Assembly: GCA_023055505.1 (NCBI GenBank)
Contig: JALIRH010000010.1
Coordinates: 3,287,501 to 3,351,500 of the forward strand
Length of the DNA stretch: 64,000 nucleotides
From: Callipepla californica brunnescens
Taxonomy: Eukaryota > Chordata > Aves > Galliformes > Odontophoridae
Reading direction: 5' to 3'
Shown here: piece after piece, positions 1-11,946 of the stretch
Position numbering within the stretch: the stretch's first letter is position 1
Layout: each line of letters begins with the position of its first letter
Made by a program: the position numbers and the translations under genes
Notes under the pieces: generated by a model
What the model saw: the letters and a program-made list of their open reading frames with translations, nothing else
What the model was told of the DNA's origin: nothing
The model's database searches: none

Positions 1-1840
1 CTTCAAGTCTGAGTACAATACTAGCAAAATTGCACAAGTCACTTTCTTATTGGAAATTGCCCCCTGCAACTGTGCTTCACTCACAGCAATTATATCACGG
101 GCCAGCTTCTCCCTGCTGAACCGCACCATTCCAACTCAAAACTTTCATTATTAAATTAGCAGTCTCTGACCTAGGCAGTTTTAGAGGAATGGGGATATGA
201 GATACAGGCGTGCAAATCTGGAAAAATGCTCTAGCTAGAATCATGCACATGAGTCTGACATGCCTGGGCTTCCAGCTCACAGGTAGTGGCATCACGGCTT
301 GTACAGTAACAGCCCCAGCAGTCTGTCCCAGGGCTGCAGTATGAGCTGCGCCCTTACTCTGAGCAGTAGCGTGACTGACTCTACTGATTTTGATGAGAAC
401 TTTGACAGACTATGGGTGTTGAAGGACAGCCAGATTTGGCTGTTAATCTTCAGAACTGCTTCTTTCTGCTTGGCTGAACATATGCCTAAAGCTTGTTGTC
501 CCATGTGTGAAGGATTTAGGAACTGTCAATATCTCAGCTGATGTATGTAGTACTAAACACAGAGGGAGCAAGTTGGACATTTGAGTCTCTCCTGCTGAGC
601 TGCAGTGTTGATGCTGGGTTGTCACCATCTTCTTCTGCCCCCACACTAGAGCCTATTGCTCTAGGAACACAAGCTGCAATGCTCCAGGGCAACCTCTTTG
701 TCACCGACGCTGTAGCTCTGCACTCAAAGGCCAGCTGAGAGGCGAGGTGCTTGCAGCGAGCGCCTGCTTGTTATTCCATCTGCAGCCTGTGCTGTGTGGA
801 TGTGCTGGGCCCTGCTGGAGGTGGCCGTCTGAGACCTCACAAGTGGGCAGTGGCCTGGGGCCTCACAGCGTGCTCACTGCTCCTGGAAGAAAACCTTGAT
901 GAATCCAAAGACAGGGCAGCCTGCACGGAGGGAGGGAGGGGTTCTTTGGGAACTGTTTCCTGCGTCGGTCCTTGTACATGTACCATGGGTGCCCTGTTAA
1001 GGCAAGAAGGAGTCATTTCTCCAACACTCTGGTGCTCAGGTTGCAATGGCTTCTGCAGGATGCCTGGAAAGACTGCACAGTGCTGTGGCTGAACTAACAT
1101 TCATTTAAAGCAAATAAGACCATTTGGGGACAGGAGTGGAGGAGATCTGTTTTATTTCGTTTTTCAAGGATTTTCTGGCATCTTTGTCACGCATGTAGCT
1201 AACAAAGCAATTTCTGGTCACGTTGCTTCAAGACAGCACGGAAGATTAATGCTTGGAATATGCTAAGCTCTTGAAAAAATGTAAAGATAGTATCTGAAAA
1301 GTAATTCAACATGTCCCCAGAGCTCTTAATCACAAGGGATGACATCGTAATCTTGAGGGAAATGTAGGCCTGACACTGGCAGCCTCTCAGCAGCAGAAGT
1401 GTGCTGCAGTGAAGATGGCACAGAACTAGGGCTGAGGCTGGGAGAGGACCACTTATCCACCAAGAAGCAGCAAAGCCATTGGCACATGAAAGGAAGCTGT
1501 TTTGGCTGACACAGCGGGGATCAGTAGGCTGCAGGATGCATTCCTCTTTGTTCCTCAGAAGTTTCACCATGACCCTAGGGCACATACATCTTGTTCCCAC
1601 ATCTGAGGGAACATTTGGGGAGGGCCAGAAGGGTCATAGGTCTGAGTCACAGGTTGGTGAAAGTACTGGAGGAAAGGATGCAAATTACCACTGCTGCTGG
1701 TGGTGTCCTGTGCTGCTGTTCCACAGTAAAAGCCTTTAGCTTTTACCTAGACATGCATAAATAGAGGAGGTTATTTACAAATCCCCACTTGGTGTACTGT
1801 GTCTGATTGTCTTGAAATAAATGTGTGGATTTAAAAAAGG

Positions 1841-1870
1841 AAAAAAAAAGAAAGAAAGAAAGAAAGAAAA
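1841..1870. repeat. (AAAG)n simple repeat
   Basis: An A-rich run passes into several AAAG units. It is a plain microsatellite with no associated gene. Confidence 0.85.
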
Positions 1871-4633
1871 CTAAACTAGATAGACCCCACTCAAGTGAAA
1901 AAATACTAAAACTTCTACACTGGGCAAGATGATCACACGAGATAAAAAATGTGCTAAAATTCCTATTAAAGAAAAAAAAGAAATCTGCTATTTAGATGCT
2001 ATGTCTTAATAGCATAGAAAAAACTCCTGAATTCATACATTTCTGGCCTTAATACTAGCAGGTCTTACTTGCTTGCCTCTTTAGAGAAAGCTGAAATGTT
2101 TGTATGTAAGTTGACTCCATCTGCTAGGCTGCACGCAGGGTATTAAGTTCCATGATGTGCAGATTTGCCCACTCACAGTTTTTTCTTAAGTTGAGCTTGC
2201 CAGCCAACGAGGGAGGAGTTTCCACAAGCTGTGAGATTAGGACCATAAAACTGACTAACTCAAGAAAGGAAAGTTACCTGGCAATATTTCAAATACACCC
2301 ACCGGATCAGGTATACTATATAGCATCAATTGCAAAAGAATACCTCATTTTCAAAGCTATCCCTATGGTTTCATAAGCTTTTGCCTCCACCAGAAATACC
2401 AGAAGCAATAAAAGAAGACATGCTTCTAAATGCTATAATAGATCCAGAGGGAGCACAGATGGGGCAGATGATTACAGCACTGAACTCCCTGCTATGGAAA
2501 TGGACATTTCTGAATAGAAGTTTCACTTCAGAATTTAACAATGAGGTTACACCTCCTGAGACTGCACAGTGCTGACCAATACAATTTTTTTTGCCATGGC
2601 TTTCTTTAGGAATTTCAATGAAATATCAAAATGGTAGCAGTACATTGCTTTCAGAGACTCTCTGGGCAGCAGGCCCCAAGTTATTCATGACCTCCGTGTG
2701 TCAGGACAGCTTGATGGCTGAGCTCCTCTTCCCAAGGACCTCTTGAGAGCAAAGCATCCTATGAGGAAAAGAGTTAAGAAGTCTGTTAAAACCTCATAGT
2801 GTTTCAATCACCAAACTGGAAATTCTTTATCACACAAAAGCAGCCAGATTTGAAATCTTCAAGTGGGTGGCTTTAAATTATTCAAAATGTTGTATTACAA
2901 ATCCAGCTGAGTCAATTCTAATTTTAACAAAAAATTCTAAGGACCATAAATTATCTGCCTGGCATTACATGATTACCTCAAAAAATCTTAATGACTAAAA
3001 AATATGTTTCCCTCTAAAATTGTCAGATAAATTAGAAAAACCTGAATGATTCCCGTTGCATGTTTCAATTATTGCAGCAGACATTCAAAACCGAAAAAAT
3101 CTCTCAGACAGGTTCTTTATCTTTAGTGTTTTACGGCACCCAAAATACAACACCCCTCTTGCAGTTCTTTTCATGTACCACTTCTAAATCAGTCATCATT
3201 ACACTCAGTTTGTGTGCTTAAGCACTGCTCACCAGCAGCTTTTTTCTAGGCTAAAAAATGTTTGTTTGCAGTTGCCCTTGAGCTCCAGCCCGTGCCGTTG
3301 CCACGCTTAGCTTCCTATGCAGGAAGGCAGAGCATTAATACCCTGTTCAGGTAACATGGAGAGCACAGTGACACATAGGCATAATTAAATAATGTCATCA
3401 GTCTCTGAAGTATACTCCCTATGGTGATGCACCGCATGAGAAACCTCCTAATACGACACCTACAGGTTTCTTCCACAAAACTGATTTTACTGAAATGTAT
3501 TCCATTAGGAGAGCTGAAGTTTAATGGGGAAATCATTATTTTATTATATTGGTATTTCACGGATAACCTGGTATGAAGCTTCTGCCTACTGGATCCTATT
3601 GCACTCTTTTCCAGCTCAATTAAAGAGCTGTCTCCTCCAGAGAGGGCCATGGCTCATAGGTACTGGCCAACCCCACCCAGCCCCAGCATCACGAGTGTTT
3701 TATGGGCCTCTGAATACGACACAGGTTTTGTATCTCAGAGGTTTCTCCCAGCTCTCTCCTCAGTTGTTAGGAGCTCTTGGAGTGAAGGCACCCAGAGTGG
3801 GACAACGTGATCCCAATTGGCCCTGTCTCTGGCAGGTCCATCCCATGGCTGTAGCCCTGAGTGCTTCTCCTGTCACACTGCTGTCTGCAGCCAGTAGCAC
3901 CATGAATTCCCCATCTACTTGCACCTCTGCTTGCAGTGAGGCATGCTATGTTTTGCTGTTCCTCGCACCAGCTCCTCACCTCTCCATTACTCTGTGTTTG
4001 CCACTGAGCACTGCTCTCATGGCTATGGTATTCAGGCACCAAGCAATCCGGACAAGTCCAACCCCATTGGCTCACGCTGCTCCCGTTTGTGCCGGTTGCC
4101 TGGTAACAGCTGTTATAACTGGAGCTGCAAAATTTTCGGCAAAGAAAGATCCCTGTGCTCATAGCAGCCTCAACTTGGGCAGAGCCACACACAGGGCTGG
4201 AATTTTCCACGCGCTGTGGCTGTGCCAGCCCCATCTTCTGCTGTCAGGTTGGAAAGCACTAACAAAACCAGCCAGCACCTCCCGATGAGGCTGCCAAAAC
4301 CATGAAGTGCCTGTACACCTCGATGCTGCTCGCTGTGCTCCCACCCATGTGAGTCGTTACCTGGGCCCATGGCTGGCTGCAAGCCTGGAGGAGTGCACTG
4401 CACCCGGAAGGCATTCCTGGCACTCACATGGCCACAGAGGGGTTCCTCTACCAATGCTTCCCACCTCGCAGAACCCTGTTTTTAAGCTAGAAGATGTTTA
4501 CAGTTAAAGGCTGGGAGCCAAGGGACTCTGTGATTTAAGCCGCATTGAGCAGAGTAGGCAGAGTACATGGGGTGGGCACCTCTCACTGCCATCCATGTAC
4601 ACCTTATGGTGTAGCCCAGGAGCTGCCCCCCCA

Positions 4634-4655
4634 ACACACACACACACACACACAC
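4634..4655. repeat. (AC)n dinucleotide microsatellite
   Basis: About eleven AC units lie directly after a short C run. It is a simple repeat and probably length-variable. Confidence 0.9.
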
Positions 4656-6843
4656 CCTCTGCCTGCACGCCTTAGGAAATCAACACAATTTGTCTGCTGG
4701 AAGGGAAGTTCTGGTTCAGAATGCCAGGTTTGGGGCTCTGGGTGGCAGTGGGGCAGCAGTGCCTGGGCACAGCTCTGTTCATCGCCTCCCATGGCTCTAG
4801 AACAAAGCCCATCCACTGTGCTCCTACATTGCTCCCAGATTCTGCAGTGTCTTACTGCGAAGCTCTGGGCAGGGTGATGTTCAGCCCTTCGCCCAAAGCA
4901 TCCAGAATCCTGCAAAAATGGACATTCATATGACCGTCAAATGCACTTCAAGGACAAAACAATAGCTGCTGCACGAAGCTGTGTGGATACAGATGAAAAC
5001 CAAATTGTTAACCTTAAAATGAAGAACCCATAACATAGAAATCATGGTGAAAGGGAGAGAGATGTCACGGGCTGGCTGCAGTACCAATAACAAATTTCAC
5101 GCTTTGTTGTGCTAATTGAAAAGCATATAAAAAACACCAACAACGTTATTTCATAGTATTAATAATGATTATTTAGTATTCAAAGTTATTTAATGATGAA
5201 TCTAAAGACAAACAAAATTGGTACGAGTGAATCATAGTCTATTTTTAAAAATTCAAATGAGCTGTTGAAACAGCAAGCAAAAGAAATCAGCATGTGTTTG
5301 TTTGTTTGTTTGCTTTTCTCCTTATGGAATTAGTGGGTGTATTTTATACAGAAAACCTCACAGAGGACAAAAAGAGCATTTTGCCGTCCATTTAATACAA
5401 GTTCTGGAGGGGTGAGAAGCTGTTCTTGTGCCAGCAGGAAGGCTTCCACTCCATGCTTACAGGCACGTGCAGAGATAGCAGCAAAGAGCACTGTGTGTAG
5501 TTTAGCTGCTCAACTTCTTGGGTTGATGTCCTCGGCACAGGGAGAAGCCACTGAGGTTTTTGAGCCTCAAGGAAAACCAAATTTAGCTGCTTTGGGAAAG
5601 CAGCAGATACACTCTGGTGCTCCCTAAATTTCATCCAGAGTGGCTGGGCTGAGGCTTCTCCAAACCAGGCTTTTTGTCTGTGGGAGATGAAAGAAAATAA
5701 ACTAGGGAGCATGGTGGGACTGAGTAGCACCAAAGGATATTTGCTTAAGTTGCCATGTTCCTTAATTATTTCATAAACATAATAGAAATAAATTACATGT
5801 AAAATTTTATTTTCGATCTCTATTGATCTCTGAAAACTGTGTAAACATGTTGGGGCAAAATAATTACAGCTGGAAAATATTATTTATTATTAAACAGTGT
5901 CTTATTTCAAATATCAGTATGATAGCCTCCGGCATTAGCTTTACAGTGATTGGAACCCTAAGTCCTTTTTCTTCTGCATCTCTTTAAGCAGATCCAGCTC
6001 CTGCTAAGCACTTAGCTTTCACCAAACAAATACAATCAAGGTTTATTTTCTGAAATCCCTTCAGCTGTGTGTTTGGCTAAAAAGAACGTTATTTGCACTT
6101 CACCCCCAAATTCCAGCTTCTCCTTTCATCATCCTGATTAAACGATAGCTAAAGGAAAATGCTGTTAAGCCTCAGACGTGAGATCTAATGACATGGATTT
6201 GTTTTGTGAGGCATTGCTGTTCTGTTCCCCTTTGTTTTTCTGCTCCCAGCTGTCGGTTTCATCCCCCGGCCGCCTGCAGTGCACAGTGCTCGGGCTGCTG
6301 CCTGCAGCCCCACAGCAGAGCGAGGTGGCAGCTCTGTCCTCAGGGACCTGCATCAGTCATTGGGAACCTCTTCAAAGGAGGTGTTGGAAGAGCCCACGAC
6401 AGAGGCGGCTCCCACTCGAAGCAGTGACTTCAGTAGGAAACGATTTTCCTCCCGAGTAAAGATAACTTTGTTACTGGAACTCTGGGGAATGCTGGCAGTA
6501 GAAGTATTTCTGTCCTGGATCTGTTTATTTACAGCTGTGGGATTCTATAGCTGATGGGCTGCGTACTGCAAGGCCGCCGGGTGCCACAGCTCTATAGCCC
6601 TGGGTGTGCGGGCATCTGGCACGGAGCAGGGCAGAAAGCCGAACTGTGTCTTTAGGTCCCAGTAAAAAACCCTCGGGCACCCACCTGAGGTTTCTTCCTT
6701 TCGTCCATGCACATGCTCATGTGCTTTGCAGACGCCAGTTGTACTTAATAATCGGGAGAATCACAGTGCTGCCTCACAGCCACCCAATTAGTGAAGGGTT
6801 ACTTACCAGTCCAGCTCAGAGCTGTCAAAACAGTATTCTTCCC

Positions 6844-6979
6844 CGCAGAGGGTTGTGGTGCTGCCTGTTAGCTCCGCGCTCACACGGGGACGGCGTTGGA
6901 GCTCGGGGCACTGCGCCAGGAGCTCCGAGAGCTGCAAATTCCTTTCCTGTTTGCCACACAGCCAAGCTGGGGCGGGCCG
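6844..6979. promoter_or_regulatory. Small CpG-enriched patch with a GC box
   Basis: I count about 11 CpG dinucleotides in roughly 135 bp, in flanking DNA that is otherwise CpG-poor. A GGGGCGGG Sp1/KLF-type box lies at 6969-6976, and a CGCGCG cluster follows at about 7085. Weaker CpG enrichment extends left to about 6240. It lies 8.5 kb upstream of the PARD3B start. It could be a minor upstream promoter, an enhancer or the promoter of a non-coding RNA. No exon is visible next to it. Confidence 0.35.
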
Positions 6980-7322
6980 GGTTTGTTGTGTAGCTGGTGG
7001 GAAGCTGAGAAATCCCTCAGGAGGAAGAGTGTGAGAAAGTGGCTGCGGGTTCAGCACAAAGGCAGCAAGGTGTGACCAGAAGGTACGCGCGTGTATTAAT
7101 GAGAGGGAAAGTTCGCGTCTGCCCCACATGTGAATTCCCACTGAAGTCAGTCTGAGACAGCCTAGAGGACAAGAATAGCTGAAAGCTGCTCGCAGATTAA
7201 TTATTGCCAAAAAGCTGCATGAAGACTTTGGGTGGCTGCAGAGTTACGCAGCCGAAGTGTATCACAGAGCACATCCTATGAGAAGCAGATGAAGCTACAA
7301 GAAAGTGATAGCTGCACTACAG

Positions 7323-7397
7323 CAAAAAAAAACCAAACAAAAACACAAAAAAACCCAACCAACCAACCAACCAAACAAACAAAAAAACAACAAAAAC
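7323..7397. repeat. A/C-rich low-complexity tract
   Basis: The tract consists of A runs with interspersed CAAA, CAAC and CCAA units. It looks like a simple or low-complexity repeat. It is not a LINE tail, because avian CR1 elements do not end in poly(A). Confidence 0.8.
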
Positions 7398-10300
7398 CCA
7401 AAACCCTATTCAAAGACTGGTATAATGTATTTTTTCACTGCAGGGCAGGAGTGAAACTTTGAGCTATTGTTTAAAGAAAGAAACTCCAGCCCTCTGGGCT
7501 GTGGTAGGGAAGATAGTTTAAAAAAGATCATTAAAGCAAAATCCCTCTTGAAGACTTTGATGTCTATTGATGCAAGATGCTATTTGTTCTCCTACTGAAG
7601 ACAGATCTGAAAGACTCCGCAATTACTAATAAATCGCTTGCAATATTGAGCAATTACCAACAATGCAATCATAAAACAGTGCAATAACTAAATAATTATA
7701 CACTTGTTAGGAGAATACATTATTGGGCACCTTGGAAAGAAAGGGGAAGGAGGTGAGAATACAAAAGACAGGATATTGGATAGCGCACAAATAGCAACAA
7801 AATGCGCTTCGCTGCCAGAATGCTGAGTAGCTGCACATGCTTAGGGCCAAATCTCAGCCCTTGAGAAAATCAGTGAAAGTTTTAACTATTAGCAGGAAAA
7901 TTCTTCATAGGAAAGTTGATCTGTCCTTGAAAACACTGAGTGTGATGGCTAGAAAAGGCCAATGGCAGCACACGGCCACCCTGGGCAGGCCCAGATGTGG
8001 GCTGGAGCTCAGCACTGTGCCAGGAAAGTGTGCTTGTGCTCCACACCCTGCACAGCCACAGGAAGGGAAGGGATCAGAGCACTTGAGCTCTGGGACAGAA
8101 AGGAGAAGGGGGAAAGAAAACAGTGGATGGGAACCTGAGGTTTCACTGAGAGAATCTGGTGGTGATGTCAGAGAGTACAAACACCGCTGTTGTTTAGATT
8201 TCACCCTCAGTGAATTTGGGATTGTTCCAGAAGCATCTGGAGAAAACATCTGCATGAATGAAGTGCCTCGTGGAAGGAAAGGTGTATGCTGGTTTTCAGG
8301 AGTCAGACCGATACGCTGTTGGCTCTGCTTGCTGTGTTTGGCCGCTGCCTTAGGTGTGAAAGCTGGAAGAGAGTGAAAAGGAATGAAAATTTTGAAATAC
8401 TGATGGAAAATACTGTGAAGCGTCATAGAAACAGAAAGAACACTGTGTGCTGATACAAAGAGAGGAATCTCTGTTGTTGAGGAGGTCAAGAAATCATAGC
8501 TGGAGGATTTTAGATATGTGGAGGGATTAGGGACCATCTGGAAAAATGATCATGTGAGGGAGAGTCCATGTGAGGAGCTGAAGGTGCCTGGCATGCCTGA
8601 CCCAGATAGCTTCATAGGCACTGTATGCAGAGCACAGTGCAATTAGTGGAATGCTCAGTAATCATTTTCATCAGCGATGGCAAAGAGTGAGGGAAAGAAA
8701 CAGAACAAGAGCAGAACTGCTGGGTGAGGTAAGGCTCCAGGAACCGAGGGTTTGTGCTCCTTGCCTCTCAGAACAATGGAAGGGAGGGGAGGAAGGGCCA
8801 TGCTTCATCTTCCTGCTGGCACTGCTTTTCAGCAAACCCTCTGTGGTAAGGAAGAGCCACTCACGCTTCTCCAGCTGCCAGGGAAAGTGCTGACAGCACC
8901 TCTGCACTGAGCCCTGTCCCTCCCCACAGTGCTGCTGGAGGATGATTTGTGGTCTCAGGGACTGTAACTTCCACTCCTTGAAGTCCCCCTGGCTGCTCTG
9001 ACCTGGCAGCCATCATCTGTTCTGTGCTTAGAGCAAATCCTTCACCACTGGGGACCAAATGGGTAAAAACTTTCAGCATCTATAGCTCATATTACTGGAC
9101 AGTATGAAATAGTCCATAAGGAAGAAAGGGAGGAGGAGAAAGAAAGCAACAAGAAAACAGAACTGTCAAGAAATCTGTTTCAAAGACTGCGCCTTCATCT
9201 GTGATGTAAATGGTCCTTTCCTGACTTCTATGTTAAAATAGGCATTTTAAAATTGCGTATATTCATTAGAATTATATATGCTTGTCAGGTCACAGCAAAT
9301 ATAGATTTGCTGCTAGCAAGCCCAAACAATGGCTGCAAACAGAACGATAAATGAAACCCACGTACTAATAAAACAAAATGAAAGAGTCAGTGCCAGAAGC
9401 TGGAAGTACATAAAGCCTGGAAACGACATAGTATTAAATAGAAACCAGTGGCAGCCCTTGAAAACTTGATTTTTTCTTTCTCAGATAATCAAAGGCCATA
9501 CTGTGCCTTTAGGCACAGCTCTGAGCAAGGAGAGACAAAAGCACTGCATTGCCACAGGAGCAGCCTCAGGGTGGGGAAAGCGGAGCATATCAGTGGGCGA
9601 CTGTGTGCCAGCTCTGCAGCAGTGCTGGTGTGCTGGAACCAGCAGCTCTCCTCCAGGAGGAATGGGAATCTCCAGCCCCATGGTCAGGAAGGCTCTAAAG
9701 TGGATATTTAACCCATTCTGCTCTGTATCAGAACTAATTTCACAGGCCCTAGGATCTTAACCTGAATCTTCTTAGTCCGTGGTGTAACTAAAGGGCAGTA
9801 CCTTCATTTTCCTCTCTAGTTCAAGAGCTGGATTCTTCCAGATGAAGTTTTTGTCCAAAATCCCAGTGAGAAAAATGTAAGCTTGACTGATTTTCAGGGC
9901 AGCCTGTGGGCTTCTGCATGACCTCAATGTGCTCTGCAGCCCTCACGTACACAGCGCTGCCCAGCAATGAGCAAGGTCACTGCGGAGGGGATGGCTCCTT
10001 CCACATCCCAAGTGGAGGCACAGAGCTGACATTATCACAGAGCTAATGAAGAGACCTCCAGCTTGTAGTTCAGCCTTACTTTGGAGCATCAGGGACCTCA
10101 GGGCTGGGCAGGCCTCCTCCCAGCTCACTGCCAGATACTTGCTGACACAAAGCGTCTGCAAAGTGCTGCAGGTTTCCATGCTGCCGTGAAGCAGAAGGGC
10201 CCCCTGCTCCCTCCTGGTGTTCTGGCACAGAGCCTGCCCCGGCCACATTGCACATGGATGGAACACACGTGAGGCCCCGAGAAAGTGACGTGCATGGCCT

Positions 10301-11938
10301 TAGCACTGGGCAGGAACTTCAGAACTGCCCTCCTCCCAAAACAAGGCTGAGATCAGAGTGAGAATGACATCAGCAGCCAAAGACAGAATTACAGTGTGTG
10401 GAAGATCTTTAAGATACGTGGGTAGAAATAAAAAATAAATCTGGGACTGTATCAACCTATGCTTGAAAGCCAGCTTCAGAAATCTTCTCTTTCTCTCTGT
10501 AAGACGCAGAGATCATACCACTGAGGTCCTTTCCACGCTTTGTGGCTGAGGAGCATTGCAGAGAAATCTCCAAACATGTAACTAACTATGGTACCTAAGC
10601 CTCCCCTGGGGCTCTATTCAGACATCCCCTGGTAATTCCCTTTGGATTTCTCTGAACATATCTTTGGTGTTTTTCAAGGGACTAATTTATATACCTGCCA
10701 AACTTTTATGAATGTTTAGACCTGTTTAGATGGAGCCATCTCCTGCCCACACTGTAAACAGAGCTTGTTATCAACAGCTCTTACACTTAATTAATTGTAC
10801 ACAACTCATTATCTGTCTGTAAGCAAAACATTCCATACAGCAGAGTGGGTTCAGCCTCCACTGCTCAGCTGTGTGCTCAGCAGTTTTGTATGGGGGCATA
10901 TCCATGCTGACAGGTAGCAGGGCACTGGTGCAGCCCGGCAGGATGCACTGATGTGGTGCAAATGTAACTTCTGCAGTGGGGAATGGGCAGAATGTGGCTG
11001 TGACCCCAGCTGGGCAGGTGGTCCACCAGCCTGTGCCTCTTCCAGCACGGCAGTGGGACAGGCCCTTCCTCAGCCTGGGGGAAGATGCAATCCCACCTCA
11101 GTGAACTGACCCTGTATTTCCCTCACCTGGTTCCACACTGTTATCTTCGTATCTCAGGAGATGTAGGGTTGGCTGTACAGCCCTTGCAGAACACAGGTAT
11201 TTAAAAAGTTCTTCATCGAGCCCAGTCAGTATCATTACAGGAGCAGAAAGAAGATTCAGGGTAAACTGGGGTGGTATCACAGATGGAAACAGAATCACCT
11301 TATTTTGCAAGTCTATATCACAATTCCTTTATTTATTATTTCAACTTTAAATGAGCTTCAGTTTAAACTTTGGAAGAATGTGATTTTAAGTAGCTTGCAA
11401 ATAGATCTTTTTAATTGTATTTTTTAAAATTCTATCACAGTTCTCAAGAAGGCTGTTAGTTTGCTCTCCCTTTATTCACCAACATTGTACCACTGAGACT
11501 TGGCAGGGAAAGTGGTTTTATCGATTTTCATTATCCAGGCTAGGAGAAATGCAAAATACAAACAGCAGGAATTATGACCTTTTTTGCCTTTAGTAATTGG
11601 AGGTTTTGCTGGTAACAACATGCAGGAAGGAGCAAACAAATGTATTCAACTGTGTTAACAGAGAAAACTTTGAAGAATCACAAATCAGATCTCCAGAGGT
11701 TATGAGGTGGATTTCATTGACAGTGCTTTATCTTTTCATCTGGTTCAACCCTATCCCTGAGTCCAAACCAGCTGGAAGCCAGGAACAAAAAGCAGTGCAT
11801 GCAGTATCACCTTTTAGGCACGTTTGGAGCGTAACGGAGCTCAAGGATCACTCTGTCCCTCTTCCATGGTTTAATAATGGTGGAAAAGAGAACAAGAAGA
11901 AGTGCTGTAGGAGCTTCTCCTCTGAGAGCCATGGCCAC

Positions 11939-11946
11939 TGACGTCA
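11939..11946. promoter_or_regulatory. Consensus full CRE (TGACGTCA)
   Basis: This is a perfect palindromic CREB/ATF site in CpG-poor intergenic DNA, 3.5 kb upstream of the PARD3B start. One 8-mer of this kind is expected by chance about every 65 kb, so occupancy is not implied. Confidence 0.25.

Noticed and set aside
1199..1600. Minus-strand open frame of 133 codons and other flank frames of 90-135 codons
   Set aside because: Lengths are near chance expectation for the base composition, translations match no family, and most overlap open frames on the other strand.
4044..4060. CR1-like phrase (CAAGTCCAACCCC) in the upstream flank
   Set aside because: The phrase matches the CR1 3' region for only about 13 bases, and neither flank continues the match.
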